DNA of 64,000 nt from Cupriavidus necator. Its GTDB lineage: Bacteria; Pseudomonadota; Gammaproteobacteria; Burkholderiales; Burkholderiaceae. Location of the stretch: contig CP074390.1 in the NCBI GenBank assembly GCA_022041995.1, positions 434,001-498,000 on the forward strand, written 5' to 3'. This document shows, piece by piece, positions 53,283-61,897 of this stretch; within the stretch, counting starts at the first letter, position 1, and each line of letters starts with the position of its first letter. The notes beneath the pieces are model-generated. The model worked only from the letters and a program-made list of their open reading frames with translations, did not search any database and had not been told where the DNA came from. The position numbers were made by a program, and so were the translations under genes.

Positions 53283-53915
53283 ATGAACAAGCGCTTGAGT
53301 GAAGAAGGCATGGATCTGCTCTTTCGCGAGGCTCGCACGCACAGCGCATGGCTGAACCAGCCTGTGAACGACGAAACCCTGCGGCAGCTCTATGACTTGA
53401 TGAAATGGGCGCCGACCAGCGCCAACAGCTCTCCCGCGCGCATTCTGTTCCTGCGTACCCCTGAGGCCAAGCAGCGCCTGCTGCCCGCGCTGGCGCCGGG
53501 CAATGTAGAGAAAACCATGGCCGCACCGGTCACAGCCATCATCGCCTATGACATCAAGTTCTACGAACTTCTGCCCAAGCTGTTTCCGCATGCGGACGCA
53601 CGCTCGTGGTTCGCCGAAACCCCCGAGCTTGCACTGGCTACCGCGAGGCGAAACAGTTCCCTTCAGGGCGCGTACTTCATCATTGCCGCCCGCTCGCTGG
53701 GGCTCGACTGCGGGCCGATGTCCGGCTTCGACAATGCCAAGGTCGATCACGAATTCTTTCCCGCGGACCCTAAGGACAATGCCTTCCAGCTCGAATATTT
53801 CCCGGACAGCCACGTGAAATCGAACTTCCTGTGCAACCTGGGCTATGGCGACCCTGCCAAGCTGTTTCCGCGCAGCCCCCGCCTGGAATTCGACGAGGCG
53901 TGCAAACTGCTCTGA
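53283..53915 (+). CDS. RutE-like nitroreductase (malonic semialdehyde reductase type)
   Basis: 210 residues from ATG 53283. The nitroreductase fold has RTHSAWLNQPVNDETLRQLY, KWAPTSANSSPARILF, and ARSLGLDCGPMSGFDNAKVD. The length and arrangement resemble RutE/HadB, which reduce 3-oxopropionate-type aldehydes or act as small FMN reductases. No other rut genes are present, so the substrate is not set by context. Confidence 0.87.
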   Translation: MNKRLSEEGMDLLFREARTHSAWLNQPVNDETLRQLYDLMKWAPTSANSSPARILFLRTPEAKQRLLPALAPGNVEKTMAAPVTAIIAYDIKFYELLPKLFPHADARSWFAETPELALATARRNSSLQGAYFIIAARSLGLDCGPMSGFDNAKVDHEFFPADPKDNAFQLEYFPDSHVKSNFLCNLGYGDPAKLFPRSPRLEFDEACKLL

Positions 53916-53927
53916 AGGAGGCAGTAA

Positions 53928-55307
53928 CTAGGCCTGCACCCGCAGCTCCTGCAGCAGCGTCGGTATCAGCTCGGACACCGTGGGATGGATGTGCATCGCG
54001 CGGCTGATGGTGGCATAGGGTGCTTTGGCATACATAATATCGAGCAGCGAGTGAATCACCTCGTCGCCGGTCACGCCGAGGATCGCGGCACCGAGGATCA
54101 TGTGGGTATCGGCGTCGACCACGACTTTCATGAAGCCCTGGCTCTCGCCCTTCTCCACGGCCCGCCCGACGCGGCTCATGGGGCGAGAGCCGACCAGCAG
54201 CCTGCGTCCGGATTGCCGGGCTTCTGCTTCCGTCATGCCGGCGCGGCCGAGCGGAGGGTCGATGAACATGGCATAGGCCGCGATGCGGTCCGTCAGTTGG
54301 CGGGGATCGTTGTCGAGGAGGTTGGCAGCGACGATCTCATAGTCGTTGTATGACGTATGCGTGAACGCCCCGCGGCCATTGCAATCGCCTAGCGCCCAGA
54401 TGCCAGGGACGTTGGTGCGCAACTGTTCGTCTACCTGGATATAACCGCGAGCGTCGGTCTCGACCCCGGCCTGGTCCAGCCCCAGGTCCTCGGTGTTGGG
54501 AACGCGCCCAACCGCCAGCAGCAGGTGCGAGCCGTGGACGTCGCGCGCGCCATCCGAACAATCCAGCCCGACCGCAATGTGATCGCCTTCCCTGCGCGCG
54601 CTCAGGCAGTTGGCATTGAGCCGGATTTCAATCCCCTCGCCTTCCAGGATCTCCCGCACTGCCTGCGACACATCCTCGTCTTCGCGCTGTATCAGGCGCG
54701 GGCCTTTTTCGACAACGGTCACCCTGGCCCCAAAACGCCGGTACATCTGGCCAAACTCGAGGCCAATGTAGCTGCCGCCAACGATGATCAGGTGCTCCGG
54801 CAGGAAATCCACCTCCATCATGCTCGAGTTGGTGAGGTACGGTACCTGGTCCAGCCCTGGCATGGGCGGAACCAGGGCCCGGCCGCCGACGTTCACGAAA
54901 ATCCGGTCGGCTTCCAGCAGTTCGCCGTTGATCCGCACACTATGCGCGCTTTCAAAACGGGCGTGCCCCTGATAGACCGTGCCGTTCTCCAGGCTGCGCA
55001 TCCACTGTTCCACACCATTGCTGGAACGGCCGGAGATCTCGTCCTTGCGTGCCTTCACTTGCTTCATGTCGACGGCGACCGGCCCGCCGATGGTCACACC
55101 GTACTCGGCAGCCCGCCGCGCCAGTTGGGCTGCGTACGCGCTCGCGATGAGGGTTTTGGTGGGAATGCAGCCGGTGTTCACGCAGGTGCCGCCAAAACGC
55201 GCGCGCTCGATAACGGCCAGTTTCATGCCCGCGCCAGCCAGCCGCGCAGCGAGGGCGGGGCCGGCTTGCCCAGTGCCGATGATGATCGCGTCGAATCCTT
55301 GAGCCAT
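53928..55307 (-). CDS. Mercuric reductase-like pyridine nucleotide-disulfide oxidoreductase
   Basis: 459 residues from ATG 55307. FAD motif DAIIIGTGQAGPALAARLAG, redox-active GGTCVNTGCIPTKTL, NAD motif LIIVGGSYIGLEFGQMYRRF, second FAD motif GIWALGDCNGRGAF, and the dimerisation-domain His in MHIHPTVSELIP. There is no N-terminal metal-binding domain. It resembles mercuric reductase and dihydrolipoamide dehydrogenase; no mer genes are near, so it probably serves another disulfide or quinone-type substrate. Confidence 0.88.
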   Translation of the reverse strand: MAQGFDAIIIGTGQAGPALAARLAGAGMKLAVIERARFGGTCVNTGCIPTKTLIASAYAAQLARRAAEYGVTIGGPVAVDMKQVKARKDEISGRSSNGVEQWMRSLENGTVYQGHARFESAHSVRINGELLEADRIFVNVGGRALVPPMPGLDQVPYLTNSSMMEVDFLPEHLIIVGGSYIGLEFGQMYRRFGARVTVVEKGPRLIQREDEDVSQAVREILEGEGIEIRLNANCLSARREGDHIAVGLDCSDGARDVHGSHLLLAVGRVPNTEDLGLDQAGVETDARGYIQVDEQLRTNVPGIWALGDCNGRGAFTHTSYNDYEIVAANLLDNDPRQLTDRIAAYAMFIDPPLGRAGMTEAEARQSGRRLLVGSRPMSRVGRAVEKGESQGFMKVVVDADTHMILGAAILGVTGDEVIHSLLDIMYAKAPYATISRAMHIHPTVSELIPTLLQELRVQA

Positions 55308-55468
55308 CACGATTCTCCTTGCCTGGTACCGCAAAGCCACAAGCTACTTTAGGTGGTAGGACGCTGCCCTGCCAGCTACGCGTAGGCGCCGACGCGCCGA
55401 ATTCATTGCCGCGAATAAGAAATGGAAGGAGTAGCCACCCATGGCCCCGGCACGGGGTACAGGAATCC

Positions 55469-55942
55469 TCACGACCCCTCTGTCTGCGCGGCGGCTGCGG
55501 GGCGCCGCTGGACGATCAGGTTGACGGTGAAAACCTGCACGGGCTCATCGGCCTGGTTGACGGTTGTGGTACGCACCTTCACGATGCCCTGGTCGGGGCG
55601 CGATTTCGAAATCCGCACTTCCAGTATCTCGCTCTCGATATGCAGCGCATCGCCAGGGCGAACCGGTTTTGGCCAACGCAGCTCCTCGAAGCCCGCGCCG
55701 ACGATGCCGCCTGCGGGCCGGAATTCGCTGTCGACCAGCAGGCGCATCGTCAGCGCAGCGGTATGCCAACCGCTCGCAGCCAGTCCACGAAAGAGCGTGT
55801 CGCGGGCAGCGGCTTCATCGAGATGGAAAGGCTGCGGGTCGAACTCGGCCGCAAAGGTCTTGATCCTTTCAGGCTCGACAGTCAGCCGCCCCGAACCATA
55901 TTTTTGGCCCGCCGCGAGATCCTCAATGTATTGAATGTTCAT
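55469..55942 (-). CDS. MaoC-family dehydratase
   Basis: 157 residues from ATG 55942 (GGAGG upstream; the longer frame from 55993 is unlikely). The hot-dog fold is shown by EFDPQPFHLDEAAARDTLF with the Asp-His pair of (R)-specific enoyl hydratases, and ASGWHTAALTMRLLVDSEF. It probably hydrates an enoyl-CoA. Its neighbours do not name a pathway. Confidence 0.87.
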   Translation of the reverse strand: MNIQYIEDLAAGQKYGSGRLTVEPERIKTFAAEFDPQPFHLDEAAARDTLFRGLAASGWHTAALTMRLLVDSEFRPAGGIVGAGFEELRWPKPVRPGDALHIESEILEVRISKSRPDQGIVKVRTTTVNQADEPVQVFTVNLIVQRRPAAAAQTEGS

Positions 55943-56076
55943 GCTTGTTCCTCCAGATGGTTTGGCGCCGATCTTTCCATTGGCCGCACGCACTTCAACT
56001 GAGGCGCCATGCGGTATACGCGCGGCGGCCGGTTTCTGAAGGTTGCAATAAGAATTGGCTGCGCGGGAATTCCGGC

Positions 56077-56565
56077 TCAGGCTTCTGCCGAGCGGGACAG
56101 CCGCTGGCGCACGCGGTCGCTGGCGGCGGGGCCGGGCGCAAGGTGATAGTCAGCATCGGTGACCGGGCGTCCGTTGGCGGCGTCGACCAGCACAGGCTCC
56201 ACGCGCACGCCGGTGCGCCGGTTGGCCAGTTGCACGCTTTCGCCTTCGGGCGCGAGATGCTTGTTGCCCCAAGCCAGCATCGCCAGCAGCACCTGGCGGA
56301 AATCGCGCCCGCGCTCGGTCAGGATGTACTCGGAGCGCGGTGGCCGATCGCAGTACTGGCGACGCTCCAGCATGCCTTGTTCGACAAGCGAGTTCAGGCG
56401 ACGCGTGAGCATATTGGGCGCGATATCCAGGTTTTGCTGGAACTCATCGAACCGGGTCACGCCGTAAAAGGCTTCGCGCAGGATCAATACGCTCCAGCTG
56501 TCGGCAACGCGGGCCGCGGTGCGTGCGATCGGACACGGGGTTTCACCAAGTGGCTTCCTCTGCAT
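56077..56565 (-). CDS. HxlR-family transcriptional regulator
   Basis: 162 residues with the HxlR winged helix (PCPIARTAARVADSWSVLIL, GVTRFDEFQQNLDIAPNMLT, RRLNSLVEQGMLERRQY). The Cys near residue 11 is common to redox-responding members. A 43-base sequence upstream of its start, 56599-56641, recurs before the efflux channel gene at 59100. It probably regulates itself and the efflux genes through that sequence. Confidence 0.9.
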   Translation of the reverse strand: MQRKPLGETPCPIARTAARVADSWSVLILREAFYGVTRFDEFQQNLDIAPNMLTRRLNSLVEQGMLERRQYCDRPPRSEYILTERGRDFRQVLLAMLAWGNKHLAPEGESVQLANRRTGVRVEPVLVDAANGRPVTDADYHLAPGPAASDRVRQRLSRSAEA

Positions 56566-56598
56566 GACTGGGTTCCTCGAAAAACCTACTTGCTATCG

Positions 56599-56641
56599 AT
56601 TTGAAAGTTAGTCTAGAGTAGTCACTATCATCATGCAAGTT
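56599..56641. repeat. 43-base direct repeat, copy A (HxlR upstream region)
   Basis: The 43 bases from ATTTGAAAGTTAGTC to CATGCAAGTT recur identically at 59010-59052, with weaker similarity for 22 of the next 25 bases. Copy A sits 34 bases before the HxlR start, where its operator or promoter would be. To its right the sequence (56642-56813) holds no assigned gene. Confidence 0.9.
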
Positions 56642-56813
56642 CGTTTTTCGCTTGGGCTGTATTCCGCCCCGAGAAGCGAGAAGAACTGGCGCGCATGGTC
56701 CGGGGCATGCCCGACCATGCGCACCGATGGCCTGCGCCGCCCAGCTCCGATGCCAGCGCCGATAACGTCATGGCAGCCAGTATCAGCAATCTGCGCATTG
56801 CGCCCCTCACCCG

Positions 56814-57866
56814 TCAGCGCCTGTCAACATCGAGCACCGCCTGGGCAAACGCGGTGGGCGCTTCCTGCGGCGGGTTGTGGCCGATCCCGCCCGTCAATTC
56901 CCGGTGCTCGTACCGGCCCGTGAACTTGCTGGCATAGGCGCTGGGCTCAGGGTGCGGCGCGCCGTTGGCATCGCCTTCCATGGTGATGGTGGGCACGCCG
57001 ATGGCGGGCGCCGTGGCGAGCCGCTTCTCGATGTCATCGAACCTGTCCTCACCGGTCGCCAACCCCTGCCGCCAGCGGTAGTTGTGAATGGTGATTTCGA
57101 CGTGGTCGGGATTGTCGAAGGCGGCGGCGCTGCGATTGAACGTCGCATCATCGAACTTCCATTGCGGCGATGCCAGTTTCCAGATCAGCCTGGCAAACTG
57201 GTGCGTGTACTTCTGGTAGCCGGCGCGGCCCCGATCGGTGGAGAAATAGAACTGGTACCACCACTGGAGCTCGGCCTCAGGCGGTAGCGGCTGCTTGCCG
57301 GCTGCCTGGTTGCCGATCAGGTAGCCGCTTACCGAGACCAGCCCCCTGCAGCGGTCCGGCCAGATCGCCGCCATGATGTCCGCGGTACGCGCGCCCCAGT
57401 CAAAGCCGGCCACTACGGCGTTGCGGATATTCAGCGCGTCCATCAGCGCGATCATGTCGGCGGCGATCGCTGCGGGCTGGCCGTTGCGCATGGTGTCGGC
57501 TGACAGGAAGGCCGTCGAGCCAAACCCACGCAGGTGGGGAATGATCACCCGATAGCCGCGGGCCGCCAGCAGGGGGGCCACGTCGACAAAGCTGTGGATG
57601 TCATAGGGCCAGCCGTGCAGCAGCAGCGCAACGGGCCCGGTGGCGGGGCCGGCCTCGGCGTAGCCGATATTGAGCACGCCGGCGTTGACCTGCTTGATCG
57701 GCGCGAAGCTGGCATGGGTGCCCGGCGTGGTCAAGGGCAGCGCCGGCGCCTTCGACACACCGGTTTGCGCGCGGGCGGCCTGCGGCAGCCCGAACGGCGC
57801 GGTGGCCAGCGTCGCTGCCGCTGCACTCAGAAAGCCTCGACGGGGTAAATTGACTGTCTTCGACAT
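56814..57866 (-). CDS. Tat-exported alpha/beta hydrolase, epoxide hydrolase-like
   Basis: 350 residues. The N-terminus has a twin-arginine signal, PRRGFLSAAAATLATAPFG, cleaved after AARA. The hydrolase fold has the oxyanion HGWP, the nucleophile Asp in VVAGFDWGARTAD and the His in GGIGHNPPQEAP. The Asp nucleophile favours epoxide hydrolase or dehalogenase chemistry. It is exported to the periplasm and may work with the efflux genes in solvent or xenobiotic defence. Confidence 0.87.
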   Translation of the reverse strand: MSKTVNLPRRGFLSAAAATLATAPFGLPQAARAQTGVSKAPALPLTTPGTHASFAPIKQVNAGVLNIGYAEAGPATGPVALLLHGWPYDIHSFVDVAPLLAARGYRVIIPHLRGFGSTAFLSADTMRNGQPAAIAADMIALMDALNIRNAVVAGFDWGARTADIMAAIWPDRCRGLVSVSGYLIGNQAAGKQPLPPEAELQWWYQFYFSTDRGRAGYQKYTHQFARLIWKLASPQWKFDDATFNRSAAAFDNPDHVEITIHNYRWRQGLATGEDRFDDIEKRLATAPAIGVPTITMEGDANGAPHPEPSAYASKFTGRYEHRELTGGIGHNPPQEAPTAFAQAVLDVDRR

Positions 57867-58024
57867 CTTCCTCTCCTGTTGGCGTGATCAATGTGAGCAT
57901 GAGTCTAGGAGGGCATGGCAAGCGGCATGTGTCGGATTTCAGGGGATTTGTATCGCTGTGTATTGATCCGCGATTGCGACATACGAGAATACAAAGCAGC
58001 CCGGCTGAAGGACTCGCACGCCAG

Positions 58025-58216
58025 TCAATCGGACTCTCCCAGCAGCACGACTTGAGGCATTGGCCTGCTACCCGCATCTGGAAGATTGCAATACGCATTC
58101 GCTGCACGAGCGCACGCTACACCGTTGTCGCGCGGGCGCTCCCCCGCATACGCCACCGAGGCGCTCCCCGCGATCAGCGCGACAGACAGGAGCCGCTTGC
58201 ACAGACTGATTTTCAC
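58025..58216 (-). CDS. Small exported hypothetical protein
   Basis: 63 residues from a GTG start at 58216, with AAGGA nearby. The first 25 residues form a signal peptide (KRLLSVALIAGSASVAYAG). The mature part has two Cys in VACARAANAYC, which could form a disulfide or be lipid-attached. It begins 13 bases after the truncated MFS gene stop, so it was probably part of that operon. No family is recognised. Confidence 0.6.
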   Translation of the reverse strand: MKISLCKRLLSVALIAGSASVAYAGERPRDNGVACARAANAYCNLPDAGSRPMPQVVLLGESD

Positions 58217-58229
58217 GGTCGTTCCTTCA

Positions 58230-59009
58230 TCAATGCGCGTCTGCCGACGGACCCTTCGGCGCTCCAACCTTGCGCATCAGCGGCACCATGGCGGTGGCGA
58301 TCGCGAAGCACACCAGGATCAGCAGGAAGATGTCGCCAAAGGTCTGGGTCTGCGCCTCGCGCCAGGCCAGTCCCCACAATTGCCTGAGGGCCGCGGTCTG
58401 CGCATCGAGGGCATCGTGCCCGGCCGCGACGAACTGGTCGCTGAACCCTTGCAACAGGTTGCCCATGGCTTCATTGCGGATGTTCAGGTGCTCTGCCTCG
58501 CGCAGGAAGTGCATATTGCCGCGGTTGTTGAGCACGGTTGCACAGGCCGCGATGCCGATGGCCCCGCCCAGGTTGCGCATCAGGTTGAACAGCCCGGACG
58601 CAAGCTTGAGCCGCGCCGGCGGCAGGCTGCCCAGGGTCAGTGTCACCGTGGGCGCCACCGCGAACTGCTGGGCCATGCCGCGCAACGCCTGCGGCAGCAG
58701 CAGCTGCGCCGCGCCCCAGTCGTGCGTGATGGGCGCGAAGTACCACATCGACACCGCGAACAGCCCCAGGCCGATCATCATCAGCCAGCGCAGGTCGACC
58801 CGATTGGCCAGGAAGGCATAGAGCGGGATCGACGCCATCTGGAACACACCGGTGGAAAACACCGCTAGCCCGATATCCAGTGCGCTGAAGCCGCGCACGC
58901 GCCCCAGGAACAGCGGGGTCAGGTAGATGGTGGCAAAGATGCCGATGCCGGTGACAAAGGAGAAGAAGCAGCCAAGCGCGAAGTTCCGGTCCTTGAGCGC
59001 GCGCAGTCA
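58230..59009 (-). pseudogene. C-terminal remnant of an EmrB/QacA (DHA2) MFS efflux pump
   Basis: In-frame text begins LRALKDRNFALGCFFSFVTG right after a TGA at 59012-59010, then continues IGIFATIYLTPLFLGRVRGF and LRWLMMIGLGLFAVSMWYFA. About 259 residues of a normal 510-residue pump remain (roughly TM 9-14); there is no start codon. The truncation coincides exactly with copy B of the 43-base repeat. A GTG at 58898 could still produce a half-protein, unlikely to work. Confidence 0.75.
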
Positions 59010-59052
59010 ATTTGAAAGTTAGTCTAGAGTAGTCACTATCATCATGCAAGTT
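59010..59052. repeat. 43-base direct repeat, copy B (truncation point, efflux upstream region)
   Basis: Identical to 56599-56641. It adjoins the truncated MFS gene on its left and lies 47 bases before the NodT channel start on its right, so it may act as the channel's promoter or operator region. Confidence 0.9.
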
Positions 59053-59099
59053 AGTTTTTTTGCTTGTGCTGCATTCGTTGCTTCTGAAAGGTTTCCGTC

Positions 59100-60680
59100 A
59101 TGCCGCAGAGTCCATCCCATCCCCCGCGCCGGCGTACCCGCGCTGGGTTCGCCCGCCTCCTCCCCACCCTGCTCGCGGCTGGCGTCGGGGCCAGCCTGGC
59201 TGCCTGCGCGGCTGGCCCCGACTACCACATGCCGGCCTCGGACATGCCTGCGGCCTATCCGCACGCAGCGGCGCTGGACGCCCGGGACGCGGCCCAGCCG
59301 GCGCCGTCACTGGACAGCTGGTGGCTGGGCTTTGACGATCGCGCGCTGACGCGCGTCATCCGGCGCGCGCTGGAGCAGAACCTGGACCTGGCGGCGGCGA
59401 TTGCGCGGGTCGACCAGGCCCGCGCCGCGGCCAGCCATGCCGGCGCCGAACTGCTGCCGCAGGCATCGTTGTCCGGCAGCGTGGCCAGGCAGCGCCAGTC
59501 GCTGGAAGGGCCTTTGGGCAGCCTCGGCAAGAACGCGCCGGGCTTTGACCGCAACAAGACGCTGTACAACGCGGGGGTGGGGGCCAGCTGGGAGATCGAC
59601 GTGGCCGGTGGCCTGCGGCGCGGCGCCGAGGTCGCCAGCGCGGAGGCCCAGGCCGCGGAAGCCGAGCACATGGGCGTGCGCGTGCTGGTAGCCGCCGAAG
59701 CGGCCGATGCCTACTTCCGCGTGCGCGGCGCGCAGCAGCGCATCGCCATCGCGCAACAGCAGGTGCGGACCAATGCAAAACTGCTCGAACTGGTGCAGCT
59801 GCGGCTGGCCGATGGCATCGGCGCCGAGCGGGAACGGGCCCAGGCGGAAGCACAGCTGGCACAGACTCGCGTGACCATCCCGCCCCTGCAGATCGAGCTG
59901 GAGACACAACTGAACCGGCTTGACGTACTGATGGGCGCGCATCCGGGCACCTATGCCGCTGAGCTCCTCACGCCGACCGAGCGCACCGCCGTGCCGCAGA
60001 TCGCCTCGGCACAAGGTCCGGCCAACCTGCTGCAACGCCGCCCGGACGTGATTGCCGCGGTGCGCCGGCTGGCGGCATCCAGTGCCCGCATCGGCGTGGC
60101 CACTGCCGAGTACTACCCGAAGCTGTCGTTGTCAGCGCTGCTCGGCTTCGAGAGCCTCTCCGCCGGCAAGCTGTTCACCGCATCCGCCTTCCAGCCCGCC
60201 GCGATCGCGGGACTGCGCTGGCGGCTGTTCGACTTCGGCCGGGTGGATGCCGAAGTGGCGCAGGCCAGGGGCGCCAACGCCGAAGCCCTGGCCACCTACC
60301 GCAAGGCCATGCTGCGCGCCACCGAGGACGTGGAAAACGCGATCATTACGCTGACCCAGCTGGAGTTGCAGGGCAAGGAGCTGACCGTGGAAGTGGCTGC
60401 CCACGCGCGCGCGCGCGGCGCCGCCGAAGACGCCTACAAGGGCGGCGCGGTCAGCCTGTTCGAAGTGCTGGAGGAGGACCGCCTGCTGCTGGCGGCGCGC
60501 GACCAGCAGGCACGTGTGCGCGCCGACAATGCCCGCGCGGCGGTGGCAACGTTCCGTGCGCTGGGGGTGGCTGGTAACGAGCGGGTGGCGGCTCAACCCA
60601 CCCTGAGCCGCGCCTCCAGGCCACCGCCCTCGCGATTGCGCAGCGTCAGTGAGCCGCCGATCGCCAGCGCAAGCTGGTGA
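59100..60680 (+). CDS. NodT-family outer-membrane efflux lipoprotein (C-terminus probably frameshifted)
   Basis: 526 residues as read. A lipoprotein signal ends in GASLAACAAGPDY with the lipobox Cys. Two outer-membrane efflux repeats follow (WWLGFDDRALTRVIRRALEQ, then LLQRRPDVIAAVRRLAASSA). It forms the exit duct of a tripartite pump. The family normally ends ALGGGW. Here the end reads RALGVAGNERV and runs on into 88 bases of the histidine kinase gene. One extra G in the run 60563-60567 gives RALGGGW and a stop at 60575-60577, 492 residues, so this is probably another one-G deficit. Confidence 0.87.
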   Translation: MPQSPSHPPRRRTRAGFARLLPTLLAAGVGASLAACAAGPDYHMPASDMPAAYPHAAALDARDAAQPAPSLDSWWLGFDDRALTRVIRRALEQNLDLAAAIARVDQARAAASHAGAELLPQASLSGSVARQRQSLEGPLGSLGKNAPGFDRNKTLYNAGVGASWEIDVAGGLRRGAEVASAEAQAAEAEHMGVRVLVAAEAADAYFRVRGAQQRIAIAQQQVRTNAKLLELVQLRLADGIGAERERAQAEAQLAQTRVTIPPLQIELETQLNRLDVLMGAHPGTYAAELLTPTERTAVPQIASAQGPANLLQRRPDVIAAVRRLAASSARIGVATAEYYPKLSLSALLGFESLSAGKLFTASAFQPAAIAGLRWRLFDFGRVDAEVAQARGANAEALATYRKAMLRATEDVENAIITLTQLELQGKELTVEVAAHARARGAAEDAYKGGAVSLFEVLEEDRLLLAARDQQARVRADNARAAVATFRALGVAGNERVAAQPTLSRASRPPPSRLRSVSEPPIASASW

Positions 60681-61897
60681 GCAATCGCCAGGCCCAGGCC
60701 GGTGCCGCCGGTCTCCCGGTTGCGCGATGCCTCAAGCCGGACAAACGGCTGCAGCACGGACTCGAGCTGCTCTGCCGGGATGCCGGGCCCGCGGTCCAGC
60801 ACGCTGATGATCACCGCACCGCCGTCCTCGCGGTGCACGTTCAGCTCCGCCGCCCCGCCGAACTTGAGGGCGTTGTCGGTCAGGTTGGTCAGGATGCGGC
60901 GCAAGGCGTGCGGGCGCGTCTCGAGGGTGCCGCCGGCACGCTGCAGGATGGTGACGGCCTTGCCGGTGTCCTGGTAGTCGTAGACCAGGCTATCGACGAA
61001 CGACCCGATGTCGATCCGCGACGGCGTCTCGCCATCGCCATGCATGGCGCGCGCATAGGCCAGCCCCTCCTTCACCAGCGTCTCGATCTCGGTGAGGTCT
61101 TGCACCAGCTTGCGCTTGTCTTCAGAGTCTTCCGTCATTTCGGCGCGCAGCTTCATCCGCGTGATCGGCGTCTGCAGATCGTGGGAGATCGCGGCCAGGA
61201 TCTGCACTCGCTCCTCGACAAAGCGGGCAATGCGCTCGCGCATGGCATTGAATGCGCGCGCGGCACGTACCAGTTCGGTGGGCCCGGTCTCGCCCAGCGG
61301 CTGGGTGCTGGCATTCGGGTCGAGCGCGTCGGCGGCGTTGGCCAACGCCACCAGGGGACGAATCGACAGCCGCACCGCGAGCCAGCAACACAGGATCAGA
61401 AGCACCAACTGGATCACCAGCACATAGGGCAGCCATCGGGCAACCGGCGCCGGCTTCGGGTGCACGTCGATCGTCAGCGGGCTGCCATCGCTGAGCGTCA
61501 GGTGTGCCTGCATGCGCTTGCCCTGGCCGGGGATCGACTCGACCTTGACCGGAAACCGGCCACCGCTCGCCTCCATGATCCGGTCGGCGACTTCCTTGGC
61601 CTGCGTGCTCATCTCCGGCACGCCGGGCAGGCCTGGCCCCAGGATGTATTGATAGTTGCCGCGATTCACATATCTCAGCCACTGCGGGCGCTCTTGAGCG
61701 GGTACGCGGTCCAGGATTGCGATCGACGTGGAAACGTCCGTTTCCAGCGTGCCAAGCATGACCGTGCGGGCGGTGAGGTAGCGCTCTGAAAACAGCACGC
61801 CGAACGACAGCAGATGCGCGATGATCAGTCCCGCCAGCAGGATCAGGAACAGCCGCGAGCCCATCGTACGGGGCCAGGGCAAGGCACGGAGACTCAC
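60593..61897 (-). CDS. Two-component sensor histidine kinase (EnvZ-like)
   Basis: 434 residues. Two membrane helices (about 12-34 and 155-178) flank a periplasmic domain. HAMP (RLSIRPLVALANAADALD) leads to the H-box ILAAISHDLQTPITRMKLR with the phosphorylated His. N-box (LTNLTDNALKFG), DRGPGIP and GGTGLGLAIAHQ make up the ATPase. It overlaps the response regulator stop by 4 bases. It probably senses envelope or aromatic stress for the neighbouring efflux and hydrolase genes. Confidence 0.92.
   Translation of the reverse strand: MSLRALPWPRTMGSRLFLILLAGLIIAHLLSFGVLFSERYLTARTVMLGTLETDVSTSIAILDRVPAQERPQWLRYVNRGNYQYILGPGLPGVPEMSTQAKEVADRIMEASGGRFPVKVESIPGQGKRMQAHLTLSDGSPLTIDVHPKPAPVARWLPYVLVIQLVLLILCCWLAVRLSIRPLVALANAADALDPNASTQPLGETGPTELVRAARAFNAMRERIARFVEERVQILAAISHDLQTPITRMKLRAEMTEDSEDKRKLVQDLTEIETLVKEGLAYARAMHGDGETPSRIDIGSFVDSLVYDYQDTGKAVTILQRAGGTLETRPHALRRILTNLTDNALKFGGAAELNVHREDGGAVIISVLDRGPGIPAEQLESVLQPFVRLEASRNRETGGTGLGLAIAHQLALAIGGSLTLRNREGGGLEARLRVG

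Noticed and set aside
53928..55307. Mercury resistance operon
   Set aside because: The protein is mercuric-reductase-like but lacks the metal-binding domain and has no merR, merT or merP neighbours.
56633..56923. 96-codon plus-strand frame starting in repeat copy A
   Set aside because: Runs into the antisense end of the hydrolase gene and matches no family. An alternative frame containing EKREELARMVRGMPDH might be a fragment of something, but I could not identify it.
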